Source: Chloroflexota bacterium (GTDB lineage: Bacteria > Chloroflexota > Limnocylindria > Limnocylindrales > CSP1-4). Taken from it: DNA of 6,387 nucleotides. The notes under the pieces were generated by a model. The model saw only the letters and a list, made by a program, of their open reading frames with translations, had not been told where the DNA came from and did no database searches. Each line of letters starts with the position of its first letter. Positions within the stretch are counted from its first letter, which is position 1. The stretch is taken from NCBI GenBank assembly GCA_021785115.1, contig JAJYGO010000404.1, positions 1 to 6,387 of the forward strand, written 5' to 3'. Below are positions 5,215-6,387 of the stretch, in pieces. Made by a program: the position numbers and the translations under genes.

Positions 5215-5361
5215 CCCTTGACGGCCGCGAGCCGCAGTAGAGCCGCCGGTAAGCGCCCGTGAAGTGGGGCCCGCTACCGTGACCCCTGGGCCCGGCTCCG
5301 CGCGTCGCCGACGATCCCGAGAGGGCACGCGGCCAGTGCGAGCGACGGCGACCGGGCCTGT

Positions 5362-5727
5362 TCATTCGGCTGGCGGCCAGCGCTCCTGCAGTGCCGCCGC
5401 GAGATCCGCGACCCATCGCCAGCCCTGCTCCAGCTCTCCGTCCGTCGGGCGCCTGCCGTCGTATCGCCAGTGGGAGCTGAGCGTCTTGAGTTTCTGATAC
5501 GGAGCGGATGCCGCGGGTCCGCCGAGCAAGTGCAGTTGCGCGTACCGGTCCCCGTGCTCGCGGGTATGGATGTTGCCATCGGCAAACCGGCCCTCGGCCA
5601 CCTGAACGGCGCTGTACAGAGCCAGAGTCGGAACCCAGCACTGACCGTCACCGGCTGCCCGCTGCAGCTGCCTGCCGATCTGGTGATTGATGGACGCCGC
5701 TGCCTGGTGGGTATGGCGCTCGCTCAA
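5362..5727 (-). CDS. HEPN-like helical protein, 121 aa, second gene of a coupled pair
   Basis: The pattern HxxQAxxxN near the start (HTHQAAASIN), a Trp-led helix WVPTLALYSAVQVAEGRFAD (31-50), then GNIHTREHGDRYAQL (51-65), PYQKLKTLSSHWRYDG (76-91) and a final helix GWRWVADLAAALQERW (102-117) match the layout of small HEPN-fold proteins. I know these as 'YAAVHxxDAxLxxxGxHxxxHxxR ... YxxLxxxSxxxRY'. HEPN proteins are helical, and many are ribonuclease toxins. The catalytic Rx4-6H motif could be met by Arg47 to His54 (six between), but the usual helix position is uncertain, so nuclease activity is not shown. The only fitting start is TTG 5727, 5 bases after the stop of the upstream gene. It has no ribosome binding site, which points to translational coupling. 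The frame is open to 5877, but that part is Arg-rich and overlaps the upstream gene. Confidence 0.6.
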   Translation of the reverse strand: MSERHTHQAAASINHQIGRQLQRAAGDGQCWVPTLALYSAVQVAEGRFADGNIHTREHGDRYAQLHLLGGPAASAPYQKLKTLSSHWRYDGRRPTDGELEQGWRWVADLAAALQERWPPAE

Positions 5728-5732
5728 GGCGA

Positions 5733-6050
5733 TCAGGCCACGGAGTAGACCTGGACGTAGCCGAGCCGATCGGGCTCGGGCTCGCCCTCCGTGTGCACGT
5801 CGTAGTCGAACAGGACGCCGCCCGCCTTCACCAGGGGATGGAGCTCGATCTCCAAGCGGTCGATCGCCGCATCCCACGGCTCGGCCACGGTGACCAGAAA
5901 GTGAACGTGCGGCCCGCTGCTCTTCGCGTCGACGCGCCGGACTGCATTCACCCTATGCGCGGCGGCCACGAACCCGTCCACGGATCGATCAACTGCAAGG
6001 CCGACGTTGTCCCATCGCGTCAGTGGCCGAGCCAGGTCAGCGGGACTCAT
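5733..6050 (-). CDS. Hypothetical partner protein, 105 aa, first gene of the coupled pair
   Basis: I do not recognise the family. The N-terminal part (MSPADLARPLTRWDNVGLAV, then about 21-40) looks helical. The C-terminal part alternates strands and helix: HVHFLVTVAEPWD (48-60), AAIDRLEIELHPLVKAG (61-77), VLFDYDVHTEG (79-89) and LGYVQVYSVA at the end. The strand-helix-strand order and its place before a HEPN-like gene recall nucleotidyltransferase (MNT)-HEPN pairs. However, the MNT signature GSx(n)DxD is absent, so it would have to be a degenerate or unrelated partner. ATG 6050 has GAGGAT 6 bases upstream (plus strand 6057-6062). The same frame is open to the window edge, but upstream codons lose the gene-like composition. 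The stop at 5733 lies 5 bases before the TTG of the next gene, so the two should be one transcript. Confidence 0.65.
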   Translation of the reverse strand: MSPADLARPLTRWDNVGLAVDRSVDGFVAAAHRVNAVRRVDAKSSGPHVHFLVTVAEPWDAAIDRLEIELHPLVKAGGVLFDYDVHTEGEPEPDRLGYVQVYSVA

Positions 6051-6387
6051 CGTTGGATCCTCGCGATGAGGTCGCAGCCGATCGAGGATCTCTGGGAGAC
6101 GAGAGCCTCGGCGGCGTTCGGCCCCAGCGTTGGCGGTGGTCAACAGATCCCTCTCCGTGCTGCATGACTTCTCGGAGGGCTTCCTCGTGCTCCACGTTGG
6201 CGACCGGATCTTCGCCGCGCCAGTGCCTCGGAAGTCACGCACTACTGCACAATGGTACTGCGGCGTCAACCCCAAGCTCGAATCGGTGCCCACGAGGCTC
6301 GCGATGCCCTGCGCCCGGGGCCGTCTAGATACATTCCCGAACGCTCGTCCAGCGGAGAGTGCACGGCGATCCTGCACACCTCCGACA
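6051..6387. other. 337-bp right-hand flank, no assigned gene
   Basis: The promoter of the coupled pair should lie here, but I see no clear -35/-10 pair. Two long frames are open to the window edge. The plus-strand one is free of stops from 6070 to 6387; it has GTG or TTG starts at 6130, 6136 or 6157 without a ribosome binding site and contains LHDFSEGFLVLHVGDRIFA. The other is the upstream extension of the minus-strand gene at 6050. Both share the same third-codon column, which is G/C-biased between about 6110 and 6290, so composition alone cannot say which strand, if either, codes. Confidence 0.35.

Noticed and set aside
5218..5243. TTGACG and TAGAGC as a promoter after the small cysteine protein
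   Set aside because: The spacer is only 14 bases and no gene begins downstream on that strand.
5264..5497. 77-codon plus-strand frame starting GTG
   Set aside because: It overlaps the HEPN-like gene on the other strand, is Arg/Ser-rich and has no start signals.
1..6387. CRISPR array, insertion sequence ends, rRNA or tRNA genes, integrase sites
   Set aside because: No regularly spaced repeats, transposase motifs, RNA signatures or paired terminal repeats were seen.

Overview
The window is about 70% G+C. It has strongly G/C-biased third codon positions, TAnnnT-type -10 boxes, several apparently leaderless or nearly leaderless starts, and two genes for lipoproteins with Pro/Ala-rich linkers. 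This fits a high-GC Actinomycetota or Chloroflexota genome. I cannot separate these two from the sequence, and no RNA gene or marker gene is present.

Layout. The left edge (2-358, +) is the C-terminal end of a type I restriction endonuclease subunit, HsdR; the rest of that system lies to the left of the window. On the minus strand follow an 85-residue protein (521-778) and a possible 52-residue four-cysteine protein (873-1031). Across a compact divergent promoter region (about 1062-1114) lies a complete 401-residue GT-B glycosyltransferase of the vancomycin/YjiC type (1158-2363, +). A convergent gap with a large imperfect hairpin separates it from two minus-strand lipoprotein genes (2549-3070 and 3381-3944). 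These are separately spaced, each with its own Shine-Dalgarno sequence. A single-pass membrane protein (4076-4846, -) and a small cysteine-containing protein (about 4999-5214, +) then diverge from each other. The right end holds a tightly coupled two-gene minus-strand unit: a 105-residue protein (5733-6050) followed after 5 bases by a 121-residue HEPN-like helical protein (5362-5727).

How they may work together. Only the restriction subunit and the glycosyltransferase have functions I can name with confidence. The HEPN-like gene with its coupled partner, in the same accessory region as a restriction system, has the look of a toxin-antitoxin or defence module, but this is inference. The region reads as a patchwork of short independent transcription units rather than one pathway. 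Its most interesting parts are the coupled pair at the right end, the two tiny cysteine-rich proteins, and the symmetric divergent promoter with a shared -35 palindrome.
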